Of a DNA stretch of 64,000 nt, positions 1 through 8,663 are shown one piece after another; position 1 is the first letter of the stretch, and every line of letters begins with the position of its first letter. The notes under the pieces were generated by a model. It searched no databases, had not been told where the DNA came from, and worked only from the letters and a program-made list of their open reading frames with translations. Position numbers and translations under genes: made by a program. The stretch covers positions 248,001 to 312,000 of the forward strand of contig NZ_QPLT01000002.1 in the NCBI RefSeq assembly GCF_003666015.1. Direction: 5' to 3'. The stretch comes from Halorubrum sp. Atlit-26R (GTDB lineage Archaea > Halobacteriota > Halobacteria > Halobacteriales > Haloferacaceae).

Positions 1-86
1 TCGACGCTGTTTTTGAAGGTGTGGGTCGCCATAGCGAGAGTAATGTAGAAGAGATGCGGTCAACGTTGCCGACGGTTAAGGACTGA
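1..86 (+). CDS. 3' end of an upstream gene (partial)
   Basis: The third forward frame is open from the window edge to a TGA at 84-86 and gives 27 residues ending in STLPTVKD. It stops 15 bases before the J-like gene on the same strand, as in an operon, and shares its lower GC content. The fragment is too short to identify, and it could be a chance open frame. Confidence 0.4.
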   Translation, partial: DAVFEGVGRHSESNVEEMRSTLPTVKD

Positions 87-101
87 ATCAGACACACATC
101 A

Positions 102-1529
102 ATGCAGAGTTACGATTTCGATCCGGAAGCGACCGGATTCTACACACGATTAGGTATTCCCGAATCGGCGGACGAGAGCGTGATCAACAAGGCGGGTAAA
201 CTCGCTTTCAAACGGTATGCGGAGGGTGACAGAGACAAGTTCCTGCCGATACGTGAAGCGAGAGAGGCACTTAGCCACGTGGAAACGAGGGAAGCATATG
301 ACCGGTTCTCCGAATCGTTCGAGGATGAGGTTGCTGTAGAATTATATAACAAGTGGGATAGTAGAGGAGCGGACCCAGCCGCCGTCACTAAGCTGGTACG
401 GCAACACGATGGCGAGTCTACAGATGACGTTATTATCGAGGAGGAGTCCCCTTGGGAGCACCTTGAGATAGAGGACCCGACGATCTCGTGGGCCGATGGA
501 AAACCGATGGCATCCATGTACGTGAGTCTCTGGACAAAGAAAGGAAAACGCCTCTATTTCAACAACGTATATCCTGAGGAGAGCATCTACTTGGATCTCG
601 AAACCGGTACGTTCTATACGAATGATTATATTATCATTGAAGATATCGAATATAATATTATTAGTGAGGACGAACTCTATCTAGACACGGGAGACGTACA
701 ACTGAAGGTTTCCTTGTCGGGTGAAGCAGAAAAACCCACACTTGAAAGCGATCTGGTAGTAAACGAACCGACGGTTAGTAACACGACAGGTGTGGGATCC
801 GCGAACGTCGAGCTGTGGGAGAACGACGACAAGATGCGGCTGTATATTAACGACTTCTACCCGGATGGAGATATATTTCTAAACCTACATACTGGGTCCG
901 TGATATCTCAGGAAACGTATAGTCCTGCTGACGACATATTTTATCACATTGAGAACGACGGAAGGCGACTACGAATGTCATACGACGACTCTCGCCAGGT
1001 CGTGGTTGACCTCGCTAACTCCGAAGCAGAGCCGGCATATTTCGAAATTAGCAGGGTGAAACTAAACGGAGAGAAGGTGAGTCCGGGGCAAGACGTGGAG
1101 TTTGTTGCTAGTATCGTGAATACTGGTGAGCTCTCCGGTCAGCAGAACGTCGTTCTCGAAAACGAGCACGGAGTCGCCACACGGGACTCACATGAACTCA
1201 GCGGAGGAGCGGCACGGAAGATCAGATTCGCTAACACCGTTCCCGAAGGGGCCGGTCCCGGTAGACAAAAGTATTATATAAAAACGGATGACGACGAGGC
1301 GAGCGTATCGTTTGAAATAGCCGATCCGGAGGAGGACGAGAATAAAGACGAAGACGAGAATAAAGACGAAGACGAGAATAAAGACGAAGACGATGAGTCC
1401 GTGAAGCCGTTAAACGTCATTCTATTACTTATCAGCATAGTCGGGTTGATATATGGGGTACTCACGACTGACACGACCGTTATCGCGGGTAGTGTTCTCC
1501 TCTTCGTGTTCGCAACGCTCACAGGGTGA
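102..1529 (+). CDS. J-like domain membrane-anchored protein with CARDB-like domain
   Basis: A 475-residue protein I cannot name. Residues about 10-70 resemble a DnaJ domain (FYTRLGIP at the start, then paired helices ending REAYDRF), but the HPD loop that stimulates Hsp70 ATPase is absent, so normal co-chaperone action is doubtful. Residues about 125-200 and 218-302 are two related beta-rich repeats (LYFNNVYPEE against LYINDFYPDG). Residues about 312-406 look like a CARDB/Ig-type fold (SPGQDVEF, then VNTGELSG). An acidic Asp/Glu/Asn/Lys spacer at 409-433 leads to two membrane segments at about 437-454 and 458-473. No signal peptide is visible, so a cytosolic J-like head tethered by its tail is likely. 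The gene is clearly AT-richer than its neighbours, which suggests transfer. Domain calls are by eye. Confidence 0.7.
   Translation: MQSYDFDPEATGFYTRLGIPESADESVINKAGKLAFKRYAEGDRDKFLPIREAREALSHVETREAYDRFSESFEDEVAVELYNKWDSRGADPAAVTKLVRQHDGESTDDVIIEEESPWEHLEIEDPTISWADGKPMASMYVSLWTKKGKRLYFNNVYPEESIYLDLETGTFYTNDYIIIEDIEYNIISEDELYLDTGDVQLKVSLSGEAEKPTLESDLVVNEPTVSNTTGVGSANVELWENDDKMRLYINDFYPDGDIFLNLHTGSVISQETYSPADDIFYHIENDGRRLRMSYDDSRQVVVDLANSEAEPAYFEISRVKLNGEKVSPGQDVEFVASIVNTGELSGQQNVVLENEHGVATRDSHELSGGAARKIRFANTVPEGAGPGRQKYYIKTDDDEASVSFEIADPEEDENKDEDENKDEDENKDEDDESVKPLNVILLLISIVGLIYGVLTTDTTVIAGSVLLFVFATLTG
1335..1394 (+). repeat. in-frame 18-bp tandem repeat
   Basis: Three copies of an 18-base unit (GACGAGAATAAAGACGAA) encode the Asp-Glu-Asn-Lys spacer just before the membrane segments of the J-like protein. 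Copy number could change by slippage without breaking the frame. Confidence 0.85.
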
Positions 1530-1628
1530 GTAGCCTTTAGGATACGGGGACTTCTCATCCACATTTTCAGATCGTGTCCCCAATACTACTCGCGCGCGTT
1601 TCTGGAATGCCTCGTGTTTCGGTGTGCG

Positions 1629-1649
1629 AACGAGAGATCTGCTCTCGTT
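1629..1649. other. hairpin in the gap between the J-like gene and purD
   Basis: AACGAGAG pairs perfectly with CTCTCGTT across a five-base loop. It lies between two converging genes, where transcription from both sides must end, but no clear T-run follows. The rest of 1530-1730 holds nothing I can identify. Confidence 0.35.
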
Positions 1650-1730
1650 AGTGCTGCGAACGGCGGATTTCTCCCGCCGGATCGAGAACACCCGAGAGAA
1701 ACGCGCGTCAGGAAGACGTTTCGGTCCCGC

Positions 1731-3014
1731 TCAGTCGCGGATCCTGTCCATGTGTTCGACTCGCCGGTCGAGCAGACCCTCCTTCCCGATGTCGTGGCGG
1801 ATGCGGACGCGGTCGCCCGCGGCCGCCAGCGCGTCCTCGGCCTGCGCCTCGGCGGCCGCGATGGAGTCGCCGCGGCCGACGACGGCGAACGCGCGCGACG
1901 TGGTCGTGTACAGGCGGCCGTCGCGCTCGTCGACGCTCGCGTAGTAGAGGAGGGCGTCGCCGGCGCTCTCCTCGTCGACCGCGATCTCGGCGCCCGCGTC
2001 GGGGTCGGTCGGGTAGCCGTCCGGCACCGCGTACTTACAGACGGTCGCCTCGCCCGAGAAGGCGAGCTCGGGGAGCGGCTCTCCGTCGCGCGCGGCAGCG
2101 AGGACGTCGACGAACGGCGTGTCGAGGACGGGCAGCGTGTTCATCGCCTCGGGGTCGCCGAACCGCGCGTTGAACTCGACGACCTTCGGCCCCTCGTCGG
2201 TGAGCATGAACTGGCCGTAGAGGACGCCCTTGTAGTCGGGGAGCGCGTCGACGACCGCCTCCAGCACGTCGACGGCGGCCTCGTAGTCGCCCTCGCGCAT
2301 GAACGGGAGCGAGAGGCCCGTGTCGGAGTACGACCCCATCCCGCCCGTGTTCGGCCCCTCGTCGCCCTCGTAGGCGCGCTTGTGGTCCTGGACCGCGGGC
2401 GTCGTCCGCACGTCGCCGTTCGCGACGAACGCCTGGATCGTGAACTCCTCGCCGACGAGGCGCTCCTCCAAGACGACGCGGTCGTAGTCGGAGTCGCGGA
2501 GGTACGCCTTCGCCTCTTCCGCGGTCACCTGGTCGCCGATGACCTTCACGCCCTTCCCCCCGGTGAGGCCGGCGGGCTTGACCGCGAGGTCGCCGCCGTA
2601 CTCGTCGATGTACTCACAGGCCGCCGTCATGTCGTCGAACACCGCGTAGTCCGGGCAGCCCGGGATCGCGTGCTCCTCCATGAACTCCCGCTGGTACGCC
2701 TTGTCCGTCTCCAAGCGCGCCTCCTCCGCCCGCGGGCCGAACGCGTAGACGCCGGCGTCGTCGAGCGCGTCCGCGACCCCGGCCTCCAGCGCCGACTCCG
2801 GCCCGATGACCGCGAGGTCCGCGCCGACCGCGGTCGCGTAGTCGGCGACCGCGGCGGCGTCGGTCTCGTCGATCGTCTCGAAGCCCTCGGCGAGTCGTCG
2901 GATCCCCGGGTTCCGGACGCTCGCGCAGGCGTACAGCGCGCAGTCGTCCGCCACGGCGCGGGCGATCGCGTGTTCGCGGCCGCCGCCCCCCACCAGGAGT
3001 ACGGTCTCCGTCAT
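1731..3014 (-). CDS. purD: phosphoribosylamine-glycine ligase
   Basis: GAR synthetase joins glycine to 5-phosphoribosylamine with ATP, the second step of de novo purine synthesis, in the cytosol. The 427 residues match the family length. The protein opens with VLLVGGGGREHAIA, the hallmark of the PurD N-terminal domain, and carries the ATP-grasp loop KPAGLTGGKGVKV and the ATP-grasp motif EFNARFGDPE. The ATG at 3014 starts directly at the conserved N-terminus, and a TTTACA-like box lies about 27 bases upstream on the minus strand. It stands alone, divergent from the DUF255 gene. Confidence 0.95.
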   Translation of the reverse strand: MTETVLLVGGGGREHAIARAVADDCALYACASVRNPGIRRLAEGFETIDETDAAAVADYATAVGADLAVIGPESALEAGVADALDDAGVYAFGPRAEEARLETDKAYQREFMEEHAIPGCPDYAVFDDMTAACEYIDEYGGDLAVKPAGLTGGKGVKVIGDQVTAEEAKAYLRDSDYDRVVLEERLVGEEFTIQAFVANGDVRTTPAVQDHKRAYEGDEGPNTGGMGSYSDTGLSLPFMREGDYEAAVDVLEAVVDALPDYKGVLYGQFMLTDEGPKVVEFNARFGDPEAMNTLPVLDTPFVDVLAAARDGEPLPELAFSGEATVCKYAVPDGYPTDPDAGAEIAVDEESAGDALLYYASVDERDGRLYTTTSRAFAVVGRGDSIAAAEAQAEDALAAAGDRVRIRHDIGKEGLLDRRVEHMDRIRD

Positions 3015-3083
3015 GCCCGACGGGTGTCCGCACGGTAGTGTAAACCTTACTCTCTTCTCGGCCAGATATATGCGTGTTTGTGG

Positions 3084-3093
3084 ATATAAATAG
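3084..3093 (+). promoter_or_regulatory. TATA-like box upstream of the DUF255 gene
   Basis: ATATAAATAG lies about 95 bases before the ATG at 3180. If used, it would give a leader of about 70 bases, longer than usual in this window. Confidence 0.4.
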
Positions 3094-3179
3094 GGGTGCC
3101 GGCGAGGTCGACCACGGGGGTGGCAGCGCCGCTCGTCCCGGTGCGGACGCCTTTTGCCCCGCCGGGCCGAATCGGGCGT

Positions 3180-5414
3180 ATGTCACAGCCGACCGAGCGG
3201 AACCGCCTCGACGGGGAGGCGAGTCCCTACCTCCAACAGCACGCGGACAACCCCGTCAACTGGCAGCCGTGGGGCGACGAGGCGTTCGAGCGAGCGCGCG
3301 AACACGACGTGCCGGTGTTCGTCTCCATCGGCTACTCCTCGTGTCACTGGTGTCACGTCATGGCCGAGGAGAGCTTCGAGGACGAGTCGGTCGCAGAGGT
3401 GGTCAACGAGTCGTTCGTCCCGATCAAGGTCGACCGCGAGGAGCGCCCGGACGTCGACAGCACCTTCATGACGGTCTGCCAGCTCGTCACCGGCGGCGGC
3501 GGGTGGCCGCTCTCGGCGTGGTGCACGCCCGAGGGGAAGCCGTTCTACGTCGGGACCTACTTCCCGCCCGAGCCGCGGCAGAATCACCCCGGCTTCCGCG
3601 GGCTCTGCGAGCGCATCGCCGACTCCTGGAGCGACCCCGAGCAGCGCGAGGAGATGAAACGGCGCGCCGACCAGTGGGCCGAGAGCGCGCGCGACGAGCT
3701 GGAGTCGGTTCCGACGCCGAATCCGGAGGACCTAGATGGAGAGGGGACAGACTCGCCGTCCGGCGAGGACCTGCTCGACACGGCCGCCGCGGCCGCGCTC
3801 CGCGGCTACGACGAGGAGTACGGCGGCTTCGGGAGCGGCGGCGCGAAGTTCCCGATGCCCGGGCGGATCGACCTCCTCATGCGGGCGTACGCCGGGCGCG
3901 GCCGCGACGCGCTCCTGTCGGCCGCGACGGGCACCCTCGACGGGATGGCCCGCGGCGGGATGTACGACCAGATCGGCGGCGGGTTCCACCGCTACGCGGT
4001 CGACCGCGAGTGGACGGTGCCACACTTCGAGAAGATGCTGTACGACAACGCGGAGCTGCCGATGGCCTACCTCGACGGCTACCGGCTCGCTGGCGACCCC
4101 GCGTACGCCCGGGTCGCGAGCGAGTCGCTCGCGTTCCTCGACCGCGAGCTCCGCCACGAGGACGGCGCGTTCTTCAGCACCCTCGACGCGCGGAGCCGGC
4201 CGTCCGAGAGCCGGCGGGGCGACGATAAGGGCGACTCCGACGAAGCCGAGGACGTCGAGGGCGCCTTCTACGTCTGGACGCCCGAGGAGGTCGACGCCGT
4301 CCTCGACGAGCCGGCGGCGTCGCTCGCGAAGGAGCGGTACGGGATCCGACCCGGCGGCAACTTCGAGCGCGGCACGACCGTCCCGACGATAGCCGCGTCG
4401 GTCGAGGAGTTGGCCGCGGAGCGCGACCTCGCGCCCGACGAGGTCCGGGAGGCCCTGACGGAGGCGCGGACGGCGCTGTTCGACGCCCGGGAGTCGCGGC
4501 CGCGGCCCGCCCGCGACGAGAAGGTGCTGGCCTCGTGGAACGGGCGGGCCATCTCCGCGTTCGCGCGGGCGGGAGACGCCCTCGGGGAGCCGAACGCCGA
4601 CATCGCCAGCGAGGCGCTCGACTTCTGCCGCGAGCGGCTCTACGACGCCGACGCGGAGACCGGCGCGCTCGCCCGGCGCTGGCTCGACGGCGACGTGCGC
4701 GGCCCGGGGTACCTCGACGACTACGCGTTCCTCGCGCGCGGCGCGCTCGACGTCTACGCCGCGACCGGGGACCCGGAGCCGCTCGGGTTCGCCTTGGAGC
4801 TGGCCGACGCGCTCGTCGACGAGTTCTACGACGCCGACGACGGGACGATCTACTTCACGCGCGACCTGAACGACGGGGGTTCGAAAGCGGACGCCGGCGA
4901 CGCCGGACCGCTCATCGCGCGGCCGCAGGAGTTCACCGACCGGTCGACGCCGTCGAGCCTCGGCGTCGCGGCCGAGACGCTCGCGCTCCTCGACGGCTTC
5001 CGGACGGACGGGGAGTTCCGGGAGATCGCCGAGCGCGTCGTTCGGACGCACGCCGACCGGGTCCGCGGGAGCCCGCTGGAACACGCCTCGCTCGTGCGGG
5101 CCGCGAACGTCGTCGAGACCGGCGGGATCGAAGTGACGGTCGCCGCCGACGAGGTGCCGGACGAGTGGCGGGAGACGCTCGGCGAGCGGTACCTGCCGGG
5201 CGCGCTGGTCGCGCCGCGCCCGGCCACGGAAGACGGACTCGACGAGTGGCTCGACCGCCTCGACATGACGGAGGCGCCGCCGATCTGGGCCGACCGCGAC
5301 GCGACCGACGGCGAGCCGACAGCCTACGTCTGCGAGGGGTTCACCTGCTCGCCGCCGCGGACCGACCTCGACGCGGCGCTGGAGTGGTTGGAGACGCGGG
5401 AGCCGTCGGCGTAG
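3180..5414 (+). CDS. thioredoxin-fold protein of the DUF255 / YyaL (SSP411) family
   Basis: 744 residues, of unknown function. The N-terminal third is a thioredoxin-like domain with a CHWCH redox-type motif (SSCHWCHVMAEESF, about residue 55) as in the DUF255 family. The remainder is the (alpha/alpha)-barrel region related to six-hairpin glycosidases and N-acylglucosamine epimerases (GGGFHRYAVDREW, HFEKMLYDNA, DEKVLASWNG). A C-terminal CEGFTCSPP may be a second cysteine pair. An upstream in-frame start at 3096 would add 28 residues; the ATG at 3180 is preferred because the family begins with the NRLDGEASPYLQQHADNPV block (19 residues). It is a single gene with no operon partner. Confidence 0.9.
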   Translation: MSQPTERNRLDGEASPYLQQHADNPVNWQPWGDEAFERAREHDVPVFVSIGYSSCHWCHVMAEESFEDESVAEVVNESFVPIKVDREERPDVDSTFMTVCQLVTGGGGWPLSAWCTPEGKPFYVGTYFPPEPRQNHPGFRGLCERIADSWSDPEQREEMKRRADQWAESARDELESVPTPNPEDLDGEGTDSPSGEDLLDTAAAAALRGYDEEYGGFGSGGAKFPMPGRIDLLMRAYAGRGRDALLSAATGTLDGMARGGMYDQIGGGFHRYAVDREWTVPHFEKMLYDNAELPMAYLDGYRLAGDPAYARVASESLAFLDRELRHEDGAFFSTLDARSRPSESRRGDDKGDSDEAEDVEGAFYVWTPEEVDAVLDEPAASLAKERYGIRPGGNFERGTTVPTIAASVEELAAERDLAPDEVREALTEARTALFDARESRPRPARDEKVLASWNGRAISAFARAGDALGEPNADIASEALDFCRERLYDADAETGALARRWLDGDVRGPGYLDDYAFLARGALDVYAATGDPEPLGFALELADALVDEFYDADDGTIYFTRDLNDGGSKADAGDAGPLIARPQEFTDRSTPSSLGVAAETLALLDGFRTDGEFREIAERVVRTHADRVRGSPLEHASLVRAANVVETGGIEVTVAADEVPDEWRETLGERYLPGALVAPRPATEDGLDEWLDRLDMTEAPPIWADRDATDGEPTAYVCEGFTCSPPRTDLDAALEWLETREPSA

Positions 5415-5475
5415 CGACGACGCCCCGTACTCTCTCGATTCGCGACCCGCCGGCCCCGTCCGATTAGCCGCGCCG

Positions 5476-5486
5476 TAATTAAATAT
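5476..5486 (+). promoter_or_regulatory. TATA box of the geranylgeranyl reductase-family gene
   Basis: TAATTAAATAT ends 22 bases before the ATG at 5508, the normal spacing for a leaderless haloarchaeal transcript. Confidence 0.65.
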
Positions 5487-5507
5487 CCCCGTCACCTCGC
5501 TTCCCCC

Positions 5508-6626
5508 ATGTACGATTTCGTCGTCGTGGGCGCGGGGCCGCCGGGCTCCCGGTTCGCTCGGCGCGCGGCCGAGGCCGGCCGCGACGTCGTCGCCTTCGAG
5601 AAGGGGTCGGTCGGCGAGCCGCTCGCCTGCTCCGGCCACGTCTCCGACGACGTGTGGGAGTACGTCCCCGACGGCGCCCGCGACGAGCTCCTCCAGAACC
5701 TCGTGTACGGCGCTCGCTTCCACGTCGACGGCCCGGGGTCGCGGGCGTACCCGTTCTACAAGCGCGAGCCGGTGTCGAACGTGATCGACCGCGTCGGGCT
5801 CGACCGGACACTCGCGGACTGCGCGCGCGATACCGGTGCCGACGTCCGAGAGGACCACACGGTCGTCGGCGTCGAGGAGCGTCCCGACCGGGTCGTCGTC
5901 GAAGTCAAGACGCCCGCGGGCGACGTGGAGCGGGTGGAGGCCCGGATGGTCGCCGGCTGCGACGGGCCGACCTCGCGGGTGCGCCGCGCGCTCGACCTCC
6001 CGGAGCCGGACGAGCTGCTCCACGGCGTCCTCGGCTTCGACCCGGAGCCGGACGCGGGCGACTACGTCGACGTCCACCTGACGGCGCCGACCTTCTTCGC
6101 GTGGCGGATCCCCCGCGGCGACGCGGGCGTCGAGTACGGGCTCGCGGCGCCCCCGAGCGAGGACGTGTCGGCCATGTTCGACCGGCTCACGGACGCCTAC
6201 GGCGCGACGACCGACCGACGCTGCTCGGGTGCGATTCCGGTCGGGCCGCCGTCGCGGACGACCAGCGAGCGCGGCTTCCTGATCGGCGACGCCGCCGCGC
6301 AGACGAAGCCGTTCACCGGCGGCGGCATCCTCTACGGGATGCGCGCGGCCGACGTCGCCGCGGCGGCGATCGACCCGCGCGACCCGGCGACGCTCGCCGA
6401 CTACGAGTCCGGGTGGCGCGAGGAGCTGGCCACGGAGATCCGGCTCGGAAAGGCGATCCGGCGGTGCTACTCGCTCCCGGAACCCGTTCAGCGAGTCGGG
6501 CTGCGGGCGCTGTCGGGGGAGATCGGCGTCCACATGGACGAGCCCTCCTCGTTCTTCTCGCCGTCGAACCTCCGGGCGCTGTTCTCGCGGGGGGCCCCGC
6601 CGGAACAGAAAAGTCGCGGCGACTGA
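5508..6626 (+). CDS. geranylgeranyl reductase family FAD-dependent oxidoreductase
   Basis: A 372-residue flavoprotein of the family that saturates isoprenoid chains (archaeal lipid tails, geranylgeranyl groups, menaquinone side chains). It has an N-terminal Rossmann FAD site (VVVGAGPPGSRFARRAAEAG, 20 residues), the ACSGHVS segment matching the substrate-site CxG region of the family, and a second FAD motif near residue 260 (GFLIGDAAAQTKPFTGGGI). Haloarchaea carry several paralogues, so I cannot tell whether this one acts on core lipids, menaquinone or another isoprenoid. It converges on the TRAM gene. Confidence 0.85.
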   Translation: MYDFVVVGAGPPGSRFARRAAEAGRDVVAFEKGSVGEPLACSGHVSDDVWEYVPDGARDELLQNLVYGARFHVDGPGSRAYPFYKREPVSNVIDRVGLDRTLADCARDTGADVREDHTVVGVEERPDRVVVEVKTPAGDVERVEARMVAGCDGPTSRVRRALDLPEPDELLHGVLGFDPEPDAGDYVDVHLTAPTFFAWRIPRGDAGVEYGLAAPPSEDVSAMFDRLTDAYGATTDRRCSGAIPVGPPSRTTSERGFLIGDAAAQTKPFTGGGILYGMRAADVAAAAIDPRDPATLADYESGWREELATEIRLGKAIRRCYSLPEPVQRVGLRALSGEIGVHMDEPSSFFSPSNLRALFSRGAPPEQKSRGD

Positions 6627-6651
6627 GGGGCGCTGCGACCCCGGTCGGTCG

Positions 6652-7146
6652 CTACTCCTCGACGACGTTCGCGAACGAGACGTTCTCGCGGACGCTCGTG
6701 ATCTCGACGGTCGGCTCCTCGCCGGGCTCGGCGTCGGGGACGATGACGACGTAGCCGCGCTCGATCTTCGCGATCCCGTCGCCCTTGTCGCCCAGCGTCT
6801 CGATCGTCACGTCGCGGACCTCCCCCTCGGAGACGGGCGGGTCGGGCTGGACCGCGCCGGCGGCCCCGCGAGAGGTGGGCCGCTGGCCGTCGTCGGACGG
6901 GCTCTCGCCCGAGCTACCGCTCGCGTCCGGAACGGACGCGGCGTCGTCTCCGGCGCTCGACGCCGACTCCTCGTCACCCGACTCGGCACGGTCTAAGACG
7001 GCGATCCGATACGTCTCGCCGACGTCGACGCTTCCGTGTTCGATCTCCGAGGCGGGAACGGTGACGACGTAGTCGTCGCCGCGGGACTCCACTCGCCCCG
7101 TGTACAGACACGCGAGAGAATCAGTGATTTCGACCATGGGTTCCAT
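6652..7146 (-). CDS. TRAM domain protein
   Basis: 164 residues. The C-terminal part (about 105-164; VRDVTIETLGDKGDGIAKI, then GYVVIVPDA) is a TRAM domain, a small OB-like RNA-binding fold. In haloarchaea, free-standing TRAM proteins are common and have been proposed as RNA chaperones. The N-terminal 50 residues form a separate beta-rich segment, and an acidic Ser/Gly-rich linker at about 55-100 joins the two. A box reading TTTTCATCC on the minus strand lies about 20 bases upstream of the ATG. Confidence 0.85.
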   Translation of the reverse strand: MEPMVEITDSLACLYTGRVESRGDDYVVTVPASEIEHGSVDVGETYRIAVLDRAESGDEESASSAGDDAASVPDASGSSGESPSDDGQRPTSRGAAGAVQPDPPVSEGEVRDVTIETLGDKGDGIAKIERGYVVIVPDAEPGEEPTVEITSVRENVSFANVVEE

Positions 7147-7198
7147 TGCGCGTACGGGGATGAAAAGCCACCTGTTCGGGCCGTCCGACGAGCGAAGG

Positions 7199-7210
7199 TA
7201 AACATTTACC
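7199..7210. promoter_or_regulatory. AT-rich promoter element of the sugar-acid dehydratase gene
   Basis: GTAAACATTTAC contains the inverted pair GTAAA/TTTAC and lies about 25 bases before the ATG at 7234, in the divergent gap to the TRAM gene. It fits a TATA box and may also be an operator half-site pair. Confidence 0.45.
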
Positions 7211-7233
7211 CTGCCCCGAATGAATCACCGCGC

Positions 7234-8472
7234 ATGAGCCGAAACTACGAGTCGCTCCACGACCCGAACGCGGAGTACACGATGCGGGAACTCTCCGCCG
7301 AGACGATGGGGACCACGGGGACGCGCGGCGGCGGCCGCGACGTCGAGATCACGGACGTCCAGACGACGATGGTCGACGGGAACTTCCCGTGGACGCTCGT
7401 CCGCGTGTACACCGACGCGGGCGTCGTCGGCACCGGCGAGGCGTACTGGGGCGCGGGCGTCCCGGAGCTCATCGAGCGCATGAAGCCGTTCGTCGTCGGC
7501 GAGAACCCGCTCGACATCGACCGCCTCTACGAACACCTGATCCAGAAGATGTCCGGCGAGGGCTCCGTCGAGGGCGTCACCGTCACGGCCATCTCCGGCA
7601 TCGAGGTCGCGCTCCACGACCTCGCCGGCAAGATCCTCGACGTCCCCGCTTACCAGCTGCTCGGCGGCAAGTACCGCGACGAGATGCGCGTCTACTGCGA
7701 CTGCCACACCGAGGACGAGGCCGACCCCGAGGCCTGCGCCGACGAGGCCGAGCGCGTCGTCGACGAACTCGGCTACGACGCCCTGAAGTTCGACCTCGAC
7801 GTGCCGAGCGGCTTCGAGAAGGACCGCGCGAACCGCCACCTCCGCCCCGGCGAGATCCGTCACAAGGCGGAGATCGTCGAGAAGGTCACCGAGCGCGTGA
7901 AGGACAAGGCCGACGTCTCCTTCGACTGCCACTGGACGTTCTCGGGCGGCTCGGCGAAGCGCCTCGCGGACGCCATCGAGGAGTACGACGTGTGGTGGCT
8001 CGAAGACCCCGTGCCGCCGGAGAACCTCGAAGTTCAGGAGGAGGTCACGAAGAACACGACCACGCCGATCACGGTCGGCGAGAACCGCTACCGCGTCACC
8101 GAGCTGCGCCGCCTCATCGAGAACCAGGCGGTCGACATCGTCGCGCCCGACCTGCCGAAGGTCGGCGGGATGCGCGAGACGCGCAAGATCGCGGACGTGG
8201 CGAACCAGTACTACGTCCCGGTCGCGATGCACAACGTCGCCTCGCCGATCGCGACGATGGCGGCGGCCCACGTCGGCACCTCGATCCCGAACTCGCTCGC
8301 GATCGAGTACCACTCCTACGAGCTCGGCTGGTGGGAGGACCTCGTCGAGGAGGACGTCATCGAGGACGGCTACATCGAGGTGCCGGAGGAGCCCGGCCTC
8401 GGCCTCACCCTCGACATGGACGCCGTCGAGGAGCACATGGTCGACGGCGAGACGTTGTTCGACCCGGCGTAA
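7234..8472 (+). CDS. gnaD: sugar-acid dehydratase, enolase superfamily (probably D-gluconate dehydratase)
   Basis: A 412-residue member of the mandelate racemase/muconate lactonising group. It has the N-terminal capping domain (ITDVQTTMVDGNFPWTLVRV, 20 residues) and the barrel residues that bind Mg2+: FDCHWTFSGG (Asp ligand), WWLEDPVPPEN (Glu) and TVGENRYR (Glu). The late MHNVASPIATMA segment supplies the catalytic His region. From memory the length and N-terminus match the haloarchaeal gluconate dehydratase of the semi-phosphorylative Entner-Doudoroff pathway. The xylonate dehydratase paralogue is the main alternative. A longer frame from 7036 overlaps the divergent TRAM gene, so the ATG at 7234 is chosen. 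Confidence 0.8.
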   Translation: MSRNYESLHDPNAEYTMRELSAETMGTTGTRGGGRDVEITDVQTTMVDGNFPWTLVRVYTDAGVVGTGEAYWGAGVPELIERMKPFVVGENPLDIDRLYEHLIQKMSGEGSVEGVTVTAISGIEVALHDLAGKILDVPAYQLLGGKYRDEMRVYCDCHTEDEADPEACADEAERVVDELGYDALKFDLDVPSGFEKDRANRHLRPGEIRHKAEIVEKVTERVKDKADVSFDCHWTFSGGSAKRLADAIEEYDVWWLEDPVPPENLEVQEEVTKNTTTPITVGENRYRVTELRRLIENQAVDIVAPDLPKVGGMRETRKIADVANQYYVPVAMHNVASPIATMAAAHVGTSIPNSLAIEYHSYELGWWEDLVEEDVIEDGYIEVPEEPGLGLTLDMDAVEEHMVDGETLFDPA

Positions 8473-8485
8473 GCCGGATCGGGCT

Positions 8486-8504
8486 CGCCTGACGCAGTCA
8501 GGCG
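8486..8504 (+). terminator. hairpin after the dehydratase gene
   Basis: CGCCTGAC pairs perfectly with GTCAGGCG across a GCA loop, 14 bases after the stop codon, and is followed by TTGTTT. This fits a transcription end signal. Confidence 0.45.
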
Positions 8505-8560
8505 TTGTTTGACGAGGCGTAAGCCGAAGTCAAGCGCGAAAATCGGAGATTCCCGCAGTT

Positions 8561-8581
8561 CGACGAAGCGTAGCTTCGTCG
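8561..8581. repeat. short perfect palindrome between genes
   Basis: CGACGAAGC pairs with GCTTCGTCG across a GTA loop. Just upstream, 8538-8552 contains CGAAAATCGGAGATT, which is also found (reverse complement) in a hairpin inside the structured element at 26076-26098. These look like small mobile palindromes scattered between genes. Confidence 0.5.
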
Positions 8582-8630
8582 CGCTCGATAGGCGCGCGGG
8601 AACCTCCGTCGGCGGGTTCGTGAATGACCA

Positions 8631-8639
8631 TTTATTTTA
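8631..8639 (+). promoter_or_regulatory. TATA box of the DUF502 gene
   Basis: TTTATTTTA ends 24 bases before the ATG at 8664, as expected for a leaderless transcript. Confidence 0.65.
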
Positions 8640-8663
8640 CCGTTCCCCGCAGAGGAAGGTATC

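Noticed and set aside
3732-6533. A 933-codon minus-strand open frame opposite the DUF255 and reductase genes
   Set aside because: It mirrors the codon bias of the plus-strand genes, is rich in Arg, Val, Gly and Pro rather than acidic, and shows no domain motif.
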